Shown: positions 16,146 to 24,288 of the stretch, piece after piece
Numbering within the stretch: the stretch's first letter is position 1
How the letters are laid out: each line of letters opens with the position of its first letter
Program-made: the position numbers and the translations under genes
From: Microcaldota archaeon
GTDB taxonomy: Archaea; Micrarchaeota; Micrarchaeia; Micrarchaeales; CABMGC01
NCBI GenBank assembly: GCA_021801225.1
Contig: JAJYYF010000010.1
Coordinates: forward strand, 1-33,737
Reading direction: 5' to 3'
Length of the DNA stretch: 33,737 bases
The notes under the pieces: model-generated
Seen by the model: only the letters and a program-made list of their open reading frames with translations
Databases searched by the model: none
Told to the model about the DNA's origin: nothing

Positions 16146-16973
16146 ATGGATGAACAAACAGTGATGTATTTAGGTGTATCTGCAATAACACCATTTGTAC
16201 TTTTAGTTTCTGCATCTAGTTTAGGTCCTTTAGGGATAATTATAGATGTATTTGCATTAATCGCAGTGGCTTTAATACTAATGCTAAATTACGCAGACTT
16301 TCTTATATTTCCAGCTGTAACAAAACTCTTAGGTATAAAAATACAATTATCAAAAGAACATTATTGTTTAAAGGAACAAAACGCCATATTGAAGTATACT
16401 GGAGGTATTTATTATGCAACAGGGTACTTGACGGCTAACATATACAATTATGTTTTCAATGCAGAGTCATCAAATCCTAACTCAGACGATGATCAAATCT
16501 CTTTAGCTCCGGAAAAGTGGGAACGAATACTTATGAATGTTGATTTTCCATTTAAATTCAATGTAATAACAGATGCAAAAGATGTTCAAAAATACAGAGA
16601 AGATTTAGAAGGTGAACGTGGTTTCCTAGAGTTCCAATTATCTAGAGAATCAAACTCATCAAATCCAAATCAAATGACATTAACTGAGTTAGAAAGAAAA
16701 ATAAATGTTACACAAGCAAAAATAGATAAAATGTCTTCTGGAGAGCTGCCTTTAAATACAATTATGTATATAGAAACTACTGCGGTAGGTATAAGCGAAA
16801 AAGATGCGGTAGATTCACTTACTAATCAATTAAATAGACTAGAAACAGTATTTCATACATTTGATGTAAACATTCTAAGAGTAGTCGGCAGAGAGATACA
16901 TACCCTATACAAATTAAATTATCTTTTATATGAACCACAATTAATTGAAAAGTTATTCAATCATCAAAAATAA
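16146..16973 (+). CDS. Membrane-anchored VirB4 N-terminal-domain-like protein, copy 2
   Basis: 275 residues: two N-terminal membrane helices (about 7-27 and 30-55), then a soluble domain. The segment LTELERKINVTQAKIDKMSS followed by GELPLNTIMYIETTAVGISEKDA is typical in style of VirB4 N-terminal domains, where a helical hairpin precedes a strand and a second helix. The end (VVGREIHTLYKLNYLLYEPQ) parallels the end of copy 1, so the two are tandem duplicates that have diverged far. GGGAT lies before the ATG. No nucleotide-binding motif is present. Probably a membrane collar to which the separate ATPase binds. Confidence 0.8.
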   Translation: MDEQTVMYLGVSAITPFVLLVSASSLGPLGIIIDVFALIAVALILMLNYADFLIFPAVTKLLGIKIQLSKEHYCLKEQNAILKYTGGIYYATGYLTANIYNYVFNAESSNPNSDDDQISLAPEKWERILMNVDFPFKFNVITDAKDVQKYREDLEGERGFLEFQLSRESNSSNPNQMTLTELERKINVTQAKIDKMSSGELPLNTIMYIETTAVGISEKDAVDSLTNQLNRLETVFHTFDVNILRVVGREIHTLYKLNYLLYEPQLIEKLFNHQK

Positions 16974-17028
16974 TCATATAAAATACTACTAATTTAAATA
17001 ATATTATCATTAATTATAATTGATAACA

Positions 17029-18537
17029 ATGACGCTTTTACGTATTCAAACACTAATGAGTAATGAGATATCAAAGCGTATATTCATCACTAGACCTCCT
17101 GAACCTCCATCAGAATTTTTATTTAATGATCCTACAAATTCAATCTTTATAGGAACAAGTAAAATTTTCAAAGTTCCCTTTACATGGACCTTCTCAAATA
17201 TAACTAATCCGCACATATCAGTTGTAGGTATAACCGGAGCAGGAAAGAGTTTTTTTGTAAAAACATTCATAACGAGGGCTAGTTATGTTTGGAATACAAA
17301 TGCAATAATAATCGATTGGGCAGGAGAGTACATTTCATGGGTAAAACAAAGTGGTGGAAAGGTAATTGCTTTATCTAAAGGGGATTACCTAAATATAATG
17401 GATCTTTCAGGCATGAAACCTTTAGACAGAACAAAACAAATAATGAACTCATTGGATATACTTACAGATATCTCAACGTACCCTGAGCAAAGAAGACTCA
17501 CCTCAGAAGCTATCGAGCAAGCTTACTTGAATCTCGGTTTTCCATTAGCCTCACCCCCGCCACCAGGAAAAGAACCACCAACGCTAAAAGATGTATCCAA
17601 ACTTCTAGACGAAAAACTACAAGAGGGGACTTATGAATATCCAGCAGAGCTTGAAAATGCAATATACCGTTTAAGACAGTTTTCCCGTGAAGGAGAGGAT
17701 TACTTTGCCAATAAAAGCACAATAGATATAGGTAAACTTACTACCTCTGGTTTAGTGGATCTAGATTTATCTAGCCTTCCTGATGAAAGATTCAGAGCAA
17801 TGGCTGCTTTGTTCATACTTCAAACATTAAAGGAAAAGATGCGTCTTGAAAGCTGGAGTTCGTCTGCAGGACTTAAAACCTTGGTTGTTTTAGATGAAGC
17901 CTGGAAGGTAGCTAGCGATGAAAGAAGCGATGCTGTTACGATTATAAGAGAAGGTAGAAAGTATAGCTTCGGTTTAATTGTAGCTTCACAAAACCCTACT
18001 GATGTAAATGAAGCAATCTTCTCAAATGTAGGAACAACTTTCATGCTTAGAATACGTTTTGAAAAGTTTATGAATTATCTACAAGGGTCATTAAACTTTT
18101 CTGATTTTATAAGAAATGAGATAAGCAAATTAGGTGTCGGTCAAGCAGCAATAGATATGGCATTTAATACTGGAGTAAGATTCCCTAATATATTTTTAGT
18201 TGATAAAATAGTCGGAGAGCTGCCTTTAGATACCTACTCTTTATTTATTTCAGATATCTTGTCTGAAAAGGAGCTTTCTGATCCAGAAATTAAAAAAGAG
18301 TATTCCTTGGATAAAATGTCGATAAATTCACGTTTAATTGAGTTGGGTTTTGGTTCAGAGGTAATAACCAAATTGCTTAGTTACATGAATGAAAAAGGAA
18401 GAACTTTAGATATTAGAGATTTTATTAAGACAGCTATGTCTTATGGAGTTAATAAAGATACACTTATATCATTCATGCGTTCAATAGGAATTAGTGATTC
18501 AATAATCTTAAAAATAATGTCTTATATAGTTGTGTGA
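17029..18537 (+). CDS. VirB4/HerA-type ATPase lacking the VirB4 N-terminal domain
   Basis: 502 residues from ATG 17029 (TTGAT upstream; TTG 17020 is the alternative). It is the motor of the cluster: Walker A GITGAGKS at 67-74, IIIDWAGEY at about 94-102, Walker B LVVLDEAW at 285-292 and the sensor-like ASQNP at 319-323, the order seen in VirB4/TraC and HerA hexameric ATPases. It has only about 60 residues before Walker A, whereas VirB4 normally carries 200 or more; the missing part seems to be supplied by the two preceding genes. Residues 435-497 form a C-terminal helical domain repeated in the next gene. No membrane helices. Expected to act as a ring at the cytoplasmic face, driving transport or assembly. 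Confidence 0.92.
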   Translation: MTLLRIQTLMSNEISKRIFITRPPEPPSEFLFNDPTNSIFIGTSKIFKVPFTWTFSNITNPHISVVGITGAGKSFFVKTFITRASYVWNTNAIIIDWAGEYISWVKQSGGKVIALSKGDYLNIMDLSGMKPLDRTKQIMNSLDILTDISTYPEQRRLTSEAIEQAYLNLGFPLASPPPPGKEPPTLKDVSKLLDEKLQEGTYEYPAELENAIYRLRQFSREGEDYFANKSTIDIGKLTTSGLVDLDLSSLPDERFRAMAALFILQTLKEKMRLESWSSSAGLKTLVVLDEAWKVASDERSDAVTIIREGRKYSFGLIVASQNPTDVNEAIFSNVGTTFMLRIRFEKFMNYLQGSLNFSDFIRNEISKLGVGQAAIDMAFNTGVRFPNIFLVDKIVGELPLDTYSLFISDILSEKELSDPEIKKEYSLDKMSINSRLIELGFGSEVITKLLSYMNEKGRTLDIRDFIKTAMSYGVNKDTLISFMRSIGISDSIILKIMSYIVV

Positions 18538-18541
18538 TTAT

Positions 18542-18838
18542 TTGCAAAAGACATTTGTAATAAGTAAAATAGATATTAAAAAGATGCTTTCTCCTTTAGG
18601 GATAAGCCCTGGGAGCATAGAAGCAATGTTAAGTATAATGGATAAATCACATAAACATGTAGATGCGATTGCATTTGTTGGTATGTTACAAAAATTAGGA
18701 TTAAGTCTAAATAAAATAGAAAACATTTTAAGAAGAATAGGAATTGATGACACTAGAATAATAGAGATATTTAACTCTTTAGACGAGGAAAAAATAGAAG
18801 CAACCTTCGGAAAAGTTGTTGATTTAAAAATTGAATAA
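18542..18838 (+). CDS. Free-standing copy of the ATPase C-terminal helical domain
   Basis: 98 residues starting at TTG 18542, preceded by GTGTGATT that overlaps the ATPase stop codon. Residues 15-77 align without a gap to residues 435-497 of the preceding ATPase: 17 of 63 positions are identical, including LG near the start, D27/F31 of the aligned block, and a shared RxIGI-x-D followed by I-x2-I near the end. The domain is all-helical in appearance with no catalytic motif. It may cap, regulate or extend the ATPase ring by copying its docking domain. I know no name for it. Confidence 0.78.
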   Translation: MQKTFVISKIDIKKMLSPLGISPGSIEAMLSIMDKSHKHVDAIAFVGMLQKLGLSLNKIENILRRIGIDDTRIIEIFNSLDEEKIEATFGKVVDLKIE

Positions 18839-18864
18839 TATGTATTTTTATTAGGTAGAATAAA

Positions 18865-19317
18865 ATGGCAAAATCAAAATTAAATTCAAAGTCAAATATG
18901 AAAGACAGGAAAACATACTGCATAATGTGTGGAAAAGAAAAAAATGGGATAGAGATAAAAATAGATAACGTCATAAAAACAATAAGGTATATAAAGAAAA
19001 AAATATTCCACACCGAAAGGAATAATAGACTGGTCGTCTGCGAAGAATGTTACCAAACATATGCAAAAAATAGAAAAAGATTTGTTTCACGACAACGTCT
19101 TTACATAGGTCTTGGTGTTGTTTTTCTTATCTTTTCAGTATTTCTAGCCCCTAACGTCGGTTCATTTATAATAGGGTTAGTAATTTTATTGTTACTTTAT
19201 ATATTATCATTTCTTAATTACACTCCTGAGTTATCAATTTCGATTACAAATGATAAAAATAAGCTATCAAAGTTCTTAAACACTCATAATAAAAAGGAAT
19301 TAAAAAATAATACTTGA
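18865..19317 (+). CDS. Zinc-ribbon protein with two membrane helices
   Basis: 150 residues. C19, C22, C59 and C62 (CIMC ... CEEC) form a probable zinc ribbon with a very basic loop between the knuckles (IKTIRYIKKKIFHTERNNR). Two membrane helices follow at about 79-94 and 99-117, then a basic polar tail. The zinc domain would be cytoplasmic and could touch nucleic acid or the ATPase. I do not recognise the family. It lies between the ATPase tail-domain gene and the coiled-coil gene, in the same direction. Confidence 0.75.
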   Translation: MAKSKLNSKSNMKDRKTYCIMCGKEKNGIEIKIDNVIKTIRYIKKKIFHTERNNRLVVCEECYQTYAKNRKRFVSRQRLYIGLGVVFLIFSVFLAPNVGSFIIGLVILLLLYILSFLNYTPELSISITNDKNKLSKFLNTHNKKELKNNT

Positions 19318-19325
19318 AACGTAAC

Positions 19326-19334
19326 CAATAAATA
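19326..19334 (+). promoter_or_regulatory. TATA-like element upstream of the coiled-coil/winged-helix gene
   Basis: AATAAATAC lies about 35 bp before the TTG start at 19365 and behind the end of the zinc-ribbon gene, in a 47-bp gap. It may give a separate transcript for the last genes of the cluster. Confidence 0.3.
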
Positions 19335-19364
19335 CGTTTTAGGATTAGTATTATTCGTGGTTCC

Positions 19365-20090
19365 TTGGCCGAAGAAGTTATAATAACTCCAAAAGTTGAA
19401 AAAATAGAGATTACTGCTAAACTTAACGGTACACTTAACGAGATAGCCGCTAATGCATCAAAATTACCTTTTTACTCAGTATCTACTGCAGAGGACTCAA
19501 TATCCATAGGTATGGTCGAAAGTAGAAATATAAGAAAACAACCGTATCTTTTCTACATTTTTGAAATACGAGCCGATAAAGTTTCAATAATTTACTCAAT
19601 ACCTAACGACATAAGTGAAAGTATGCGTCGTGCTTTCGTTCTAAGAAATTTTTCATCATTTTTAGCTGGAATATCTAATATATACGAAGTATCACAACAA
19701 GAACTTATGCAGTATGTTGATTCGACTATAGATAAATTACTTTCAGGTCTATCTCAAAACTATAGTTCATTATTCAACAAATATGAATCATTACTTACCG
19801 AGTACAGAGCTACAAAGAGACTTAACATAGAACTTTCAGCATCAAACAGAAACTTAACATTAGAAACATCAGAATTAACAGAGGATAATAAAAAACTAAG
19901 ATTAGAACTTGACAGACTACAAAAGTACTCTGATGAATCACTAATGTCAATGGTAGAAGATTGGATAACTGTACATGGGAGTAGTATAGACGTTGATGAG
20001 TTTGCCAAGACCTATAATCTAACTTCTCCAAGAGTAGAGGATATATTAAATAAAATGGTTTCCAAAGGTTATATTGAGTTGAGGGGTTAA
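19365..20090 (+). CDS. Coiled-coil protein with C-terminal winged helix
   Basis: 241 residues from TTG 19365 (GTGG upstream). The N-terminal 130 residues look like a compact alpha/beta domain, followed by a coiled coil at about 137-190 and a C-terminal winged-helix-like domain at about 195-241, where the phrase VDEFAKTYNLTSPRVEDILNK reads as helix-turn-helix and MVSKGYIELRG as the wing. No membrane helix or signal peptide. The architecture suggests a DNA-binding or docking factor made in step with the secretion machinery. Another coiled-coil/winged-helix protein is encoded at 25277, but the two do not look alike in sequence. Confidence 0.78.
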   Translation: MAEEVIITPKVEKIEITAKLNGTLNEIAANASKLPFYSVSTAEDSISIGMVESRNIRKQPYLFYIFEIRADKVSIIYSIPNDISESMRRAFVLRNFSSFLAGISNIYEVSQQELMQYVDSTIDKLLSGLSQNYSSLFNKYESLLTEYRATKRLNIELSASNRNLTLETSELTEDNKKLRLELDRLQKYSDESLMSMVEDWITVHGSSIDVDEFAKTYNLTSPRVEDILNKMVSKGYIELRG

Positions 20091-20092
20091 AT

Positions 20093-20239
20093 TTGAAATA
20101 TAATGTTTATATAAATACACATTTTAAATACATTAAATCCTACAAAATATTAAAAAGTGTTAAAAATAATACAAATTTTCTATCAAAGTTAGTGATGTCA
20201 TTTGTAGAGAAAAAAATAATGAAGAAAGAAAGTATTTAG
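20093..20239 (+). CDS. Possible small basic protein
   Basis: A frame of 48 residues starts at TTG 20093, two bases after the previous stop and behind GGGGTT, and ends at TAG. It is rich in Lys, Asn and Ser (KYNVYINTHFKYIKSYKILK at the start) with no recognisable domain. Position and spacing suggest a real gene, composition alone does not prove it. Otherwise this is a 166-bp gap. Confidence 0.35.
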   Translation: MKYNVYINTHFKYIKSYKILKSVKNNTNFLSKLVMSFVEKKIMKKESI

Positions 20240-20256
20240 TTTAAATGTGTATATAA

Positions 20257-22617
20257 ATGGTTTCAAGAAAAAAGTTAATAATTGCGGGATTGATAATAAC
20301 TTTAGCAATAATTCTAATGTTTGTATTCATTTTTGCATATATAAACAATATTCTTCTTAATTTAAAACCTACCTATATAGAAAATGGAAATATCTCTACA
20401 TCATTATCTATATTTTCATCAGGGCTGGCTTCTTATAACAACTCATTATCTGCAGTAGCATATGCTTATATAAAATATGATATTAAAAATGCAACTAACT
20501 CATCAATAGGTTTGTATTTATTTGAAAAAAACCCATTAGAAAGAATTTATCTTATAAATCCATCTAACTCTTGTTATAATTGTTTCAATTTTGATGCACT
20601 TAAAAGTAACTTAACAAATGATTTAGAAAAATATGATTTTATAAAAAACTCAAGTAGTTTCCAAACTATAAATCTTTTAAATACCTCTAACATACCGCCA
20701 GGATCTACGGTCATAATCCCTACTGGGTTACTTCCTGCAAGCTTACTTCCAGATACTGGTTTTTCTTCATTAAGCAGTATAAAAAATATAATAACACTAC
20801 TTAACGAAAATGATACAATAATTTATATAGGAGAGAACTTTTCAAGATTAGATGAGGACGGACAAATATTATTGACATCTAACACTACCTCTACTATATT
20901 AGATAAATATGGATTAGGTACATATCCTTTTTCCAATATAACTACAACAAAACAATATAATTTTTCATCCCCTACTTTCAGATTTAATAATGGTTCGTCA
21001 TTAGGAAGTATTTCATACATAAATCTAAGCAGTGGTTCTGTAATCGCATTCAGCAATACTCAAAAATCCGGTTGGAATAGTACCTCTGCATTATCTCATG
21101 ACATTTCAAAAGCAATTTTTGATAGATTTTGGATTCCTATTCTTGCAGATGGCTTTCTAAATATCTCAACAAAATCAAATCAATCCTCTTTATCTGGGAA
21201 AAATTTGTTAATAACTCTTAAAAAGACAATAAACGCTACTGGAAATTATTTGGAGTTAGTTAATAACTCATATCCATTAATACTAGTGAACAGTAATAAC
21301 AGTTACAAAAATCAAATATTTCAAGAGTTATTTAACTTGACATACTTAAATAAAGCTACAATAGGCTTACCTTCTGTAATTGGTTATGGACAGTTAGTAC
21401 CTACTAAAATAACCATAAGTCCGTACTCAACAAATAAGGCTTTTAGTCTTATAGAATATAACTCTTCATTAAATTATGTTTATAGTTTTCCACTTAATTT
21501 TTTCAATACCTCCTACACCATCTTAAAGTATAGTAAGTTTGATGTACCTACGGGCCAGTATTATATAGCTTCACTTGTCGATATAAACAATGAATCTTAT
21601 GGAAATGCTGCCTTCTACGTTCCTTATTTAAACATAACAACTACTCTAACTGATTTCAAAAATGCAAGTTTTGCACTTAATATAATGAGTGGAAGCATAC
21701 CTCTATCAAATGTTCCTTATACTATAACAATAAATAATCAATTTGAACAACAAGGAGTAATCAATAACGGTATTATAAATTATACTCTTCCAAAAGGTAC
21801 AGTTTTGAATTATGGTTATCAAGAAATTAAATTAAACCTAATTAATATCAACTACTCTGTTTTCGAGTATTATCAAGCTCCACCAGGAATTCCCCCCTTA
21901 TATATAGAATTTGGTGTAGCTGCATTCATAATCCTTTTATTAAATGTGGTTTTAAGACCACCAAACACTGAAAATTACTTTATAGATGTTCCAGAAATGG
22001 CCCCTATAAAAAAAGAAGAAGTAACTGTTAAAGCAGAAGAAATAATTACATTATTTGACACACTCAACTTTAAGTACAACTGGAAGTATATGCCTTTGAC
22101 ATCAGAAGAAATAAAGCTTGGAATAAGCAATAACATAAGAAAAGGCAACCTGCCTATCTCCATTACTCTTCAAAATACAAAGGGTATCTTGTATAAACTT
22201 TCTTCAGAAGGAAAAATAGAATCAAAAAATAATTATTATCTTCCTACTGAATGGATTAAAAAATCTGGACATGACTCGGAGTATTTAATAATCTTCAGAA
22301 AACTTAGGGATTTCTTTGTTTCAAATGCGATTCCATTTACTGATTTGGACAAAGCATCTGACTCAGATATTATAGCAACTATAAGGCAAAAAACATATAA
22401 ACTATTTATTTTTTCACAAACTTCAGGAGTAAGGCCTATAAAATTAACTAACGAGAACAAAAATGTAATAATATTCTTAAATAACGAAGAAAAACTTAAG
22501 TTTGTAGATTCATTGTATTCTGTTTATGATTCAGAAATGAATGAATTAAGACTCGCATTGTATTCAGGATATATAGAATTAGGAGATTTAGAAAATCTTA
22601 GCTCTACATTTTCGTAA
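20257..22617 (+). CDS. Large surface protein with ectodomain, second membrane helix and conserved cytoplasmic domain
   Basis: 786 residues. Membrane helix at about 8-30, then an ectodomain of about 515 residues very rich in Asn, Ser and Thr with many N-x-S/T glycosylation sites, a CYNC pair at 106/109, and beta-rich character. A second helix at about 548-567 (VAAFIILLLNVVL) leads to a cytoplasmic domain of about 220 residues that begins VKAEEIITLFD and contains YNWKYMPLTSEEIKLGI and RKLRDFFVSNAIPF, clearly more conserved in style than the ectodomain. Candidate cell-surface adhesin, receptor or substrate gate for the secretion-like system, transmitting through the cytoplasmic domain. Last gene of the cluster; it converges on top6B with a 14-bp gap. 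Confidence 0.85.
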   Translation: MVSRKKLIIAGLIITLAIILMFVFIFAYINNILLNLKPTYIENGNISTSLSIFSSGLASYNNSLSAVAYAYIKYDIKNATNSSIGLYLFEKNPLERIYLINPSNSCYNCFNFDALKSNLTNDLEKYDFIKNSSSFQTINLLNTSNIPPGSTVIIPTGLLPASLLPDTGFSSLSSIKNIITLLNENDTIIYIGENFSRLDEDGQILLTSNTTSTILDKYGLGTYPFSNITTTKQYNFSSPTFRFNNGSSLGSISYINLSSGSVIAFSNTQKSGWNSTSALSHDISKAIFDRFWIPILADGFLNISTKSNQSSLSGKNLLITLKKTINATGNYLELVNNSYPLILVNSNNSYKNQIFQELFNLTYLNKATIGLPSVIGYGQLVPTKITISPYSTNKAFSLIEYNSSLNYVYSFPLNFFNTSYTILKYSKFDVPTGQYYIASLVDINNESYGNAAFYVPYLNITTTLTDFKNASFALNIMSGSIPLSNVPYTITINNQFEQQGVINNGIINYTLPKGTVLNYGYQEIKLNLININYSVFEYYQAPPGIPPLYIEFGVAAFIILLLNVVLRPPNTENYFIDVPEMAPIKKEEVTVKAEEIITLFDTLNFKYNWKYMPLTSEEIKLGISNNIRKGNLPISITLQNTKGILYKLSSEGKIESKNNYYLPTEWIKKSGHDSEYLIIFRKLRDFFVSNAIPFTDLDKASDSDIIATIRQKTYKLFIFSQTSGVRPIKLTNENKNVIIFLNNEEKLKFVDSLYSVYDSEMNELRLALYSGYIELGDLENLSSTFS

Positions 22618-22631
22618 ATCTTTATTTTTTA

Positions 22632-24284
22632 TTAATCTTCTAATTTTTCTTCTTGTTCCTCTTCAGATTTATTCTCGATTTCTTCATCAGGTTTATTATC
22701 ATTCTGGCCAAAAAGTTTACTATATCTTTTTTCTATGAGTGTTTTTAGTGAAGCTTCAATTTCTTTTTGATCAGTTTCAGTTATCTCTGAAAGATCATTA
22801 GATAACTGTTTAATATAACGCATAATTGTTTTATACCTTGTTTCTTGCAACTGCATATTTTTAACTCCACTCAAGTATCTTTGAAGTATTCTACCGCAGT
22901 CCATGACAGCAAGTTTTATCTCTTCAATTATATCATCTTCTTTTGCTATTGCTTGTTTCCCAACTCCAGAATAAGGCACATAAACACTTGAAACATTTAT
23001 TAATACACTAACCGGTTCTTCGTCAAATCTTCCAATACCATATCTTTTCCATTGTATCCCTTTTACCGCTTCTGTTATTGCACAGTTTGAGCCATCAAAT
23101 AGTAATGGAACTTTATTTGCAAATCTTAAAACATTACCTTCTGCTTCAATAACATTTCCATCTTTATCCACTTCATTACTTTTTTTACCAGAATCCCCTC
23201 CATAAGATATACCTGCTTCTACTACAAATGGTATTCCGCCTCTGAATACTTTTGGTTTTCTTTCTACGACACTCTGGAACTTAGGATTAAGTATATTCTT
23301 CATTGCTATTTCTATCTGTTTTTCTCCAATAGTTGACAACGAATCTAGCTCTGGTGCCATCCACTTTATCTGTTTGAAAACTTTAACTAATTTTTCAGCA
23401 TCTGACCACTGAAGTTTACTAGGTTCAATATCAAATAAAATATCTGGTGCTACTGCCTTTATCTCAGCTATCTTTCCTTGAGACACTCTAGAAAAACTTT
23501 CAATCAGAAAATCAGACACCGTTTTTTCGTGACTTCTATGTGCAAACTCTATCAAATCATTTGTATCAACTCCTAATGGATGTGGTTTTATCTCCTTAGG
23601 CTTCTTTGGCATCTCATTAACCGCTCTTAAAAATACAATCTCCTTTCCATCAGGATCATTTAATTTTATGGTAGCATGCGGATTTGATAAAACTGTTCTT
23701 TTAATATACTCCTCAACTCCATGATCACTTTTTTCATATTTTAACTCGCCAAACTCTCCAAATACCTCTGTCCCTCTTGTCATTTCCTCTATTTTTTTCA
23801 TGTTTGTTATCAATGGCTTATTAGTTTTAATTTCTAAATCTACATTGCATTCATAAGATTCCTTTTCATTAGATGACCTAATTGTTATTGGTTTACCTGT
23901 AGTTATTTTCGAAAATAATGTACAACCAGAGGCTCCTATACCTTGTTGACCTCTCTGTTGGACATATCTATGGAACTTTGTTCCGGCTAAAACAGTTGCA
24001 AATACCTTTCCAACAAGTTTAGATGGTATTCCAGGACCGTTATCTTTGACACTTATTGAGTACTTTCCTTCTTCTATTAACTTTATAGTTACATCTATCT
24101 CTGGCAAAATTCCTGCTTCCTCACACGCATCCAAAGAGTTAGTAATATACTCGTGAATTATTGTAGTCATAGACCTAGTTTTTCCAGAGTAGCCCAACAT
24201 CTGACTATTTTTTCTAAAGAACTCTGATATTGAGTGCTCCTTAAACTCTTTAAAAATTTCTTCTGATTTAACATACTCAGCCAT
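22632..24284 (-). CDS. top6B: DNA topoisomerase VI subunit B
   Basis: 550 residues from ATG 24284, which is preceded by GATGAT and begins five bases after the stop of the upstream KH gene; a longer frame from TTG 24353 would overlap that gene by 65 bp and lacks this site. It is the ATP-binding subunit of the archaeal type IIB topoisomerase. The GHKL ATPase motifs are HEYITNSLD at 44-52, DNGPGIP at 81-87 and RGQQGIGASG at 111-120. The transducer domain follows, and the C-terminus is an unusual acidic tail (EEIENKSEEEQEEKLED). Subunit A, the DNA-cleaving partner usually adjacent, is not in this window. Confidence 0.96.
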   Translation of the reverse strand: MAEYVKSEEIFKEFKEHSISEFFRKNSQMLGYSGKTRSMTTIIHEYITNSLDACEEAGILPEIDVTIKLIEEGKYSISVKDNGPGIPSKLVGKVFATVLAGTKFHRYVQQRGQQGIGASGCTLFSKITTGKPITIRSSNEKESYECNVDLEIKTNKPLITNMKKIEEMTRGTEVFGEFGELKYEKSDHGVEEYIKRTVLSNPHATIKLNDPDGKEIVFLRAVNEMPKKPKEIKPHPLGVDTNDLIEFAHRSHEKTVSDFLIESFSRVSQGKIAEIKAVAPDILFDIEPSKLQWSDAEKLVKVFKQIKWMAPELDSLSTIGEKQIEIAMKNILNPKFQSVVERKPKVFRGGIPFVVEAGISYGGDSGKKSNEVDKDGNVIEAEGNVLRFANKVPLLFDGSNCAITEAVKGIQWKRYGIGRFDEEPVSVLINVSSVYVPYSGVGKQAIAKEDDIIEEIKLAVMDCGRILQRYLSGVKNMQLQETRYKTIMRYIKQLSNDLSEITETDQKEIEASLKTLIEKRYSKLFGQNDNKPDEEIENKSEEEQEEKLED

Positions 24285-24288
24285 AATA

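Noticed and set aside
6545-22617. Cluster as an integrated element in tRNA-His
   Set aside because: No repeat of the tRNA 3' end at the right border, no integrase or transposase, and no obvious change in composition.
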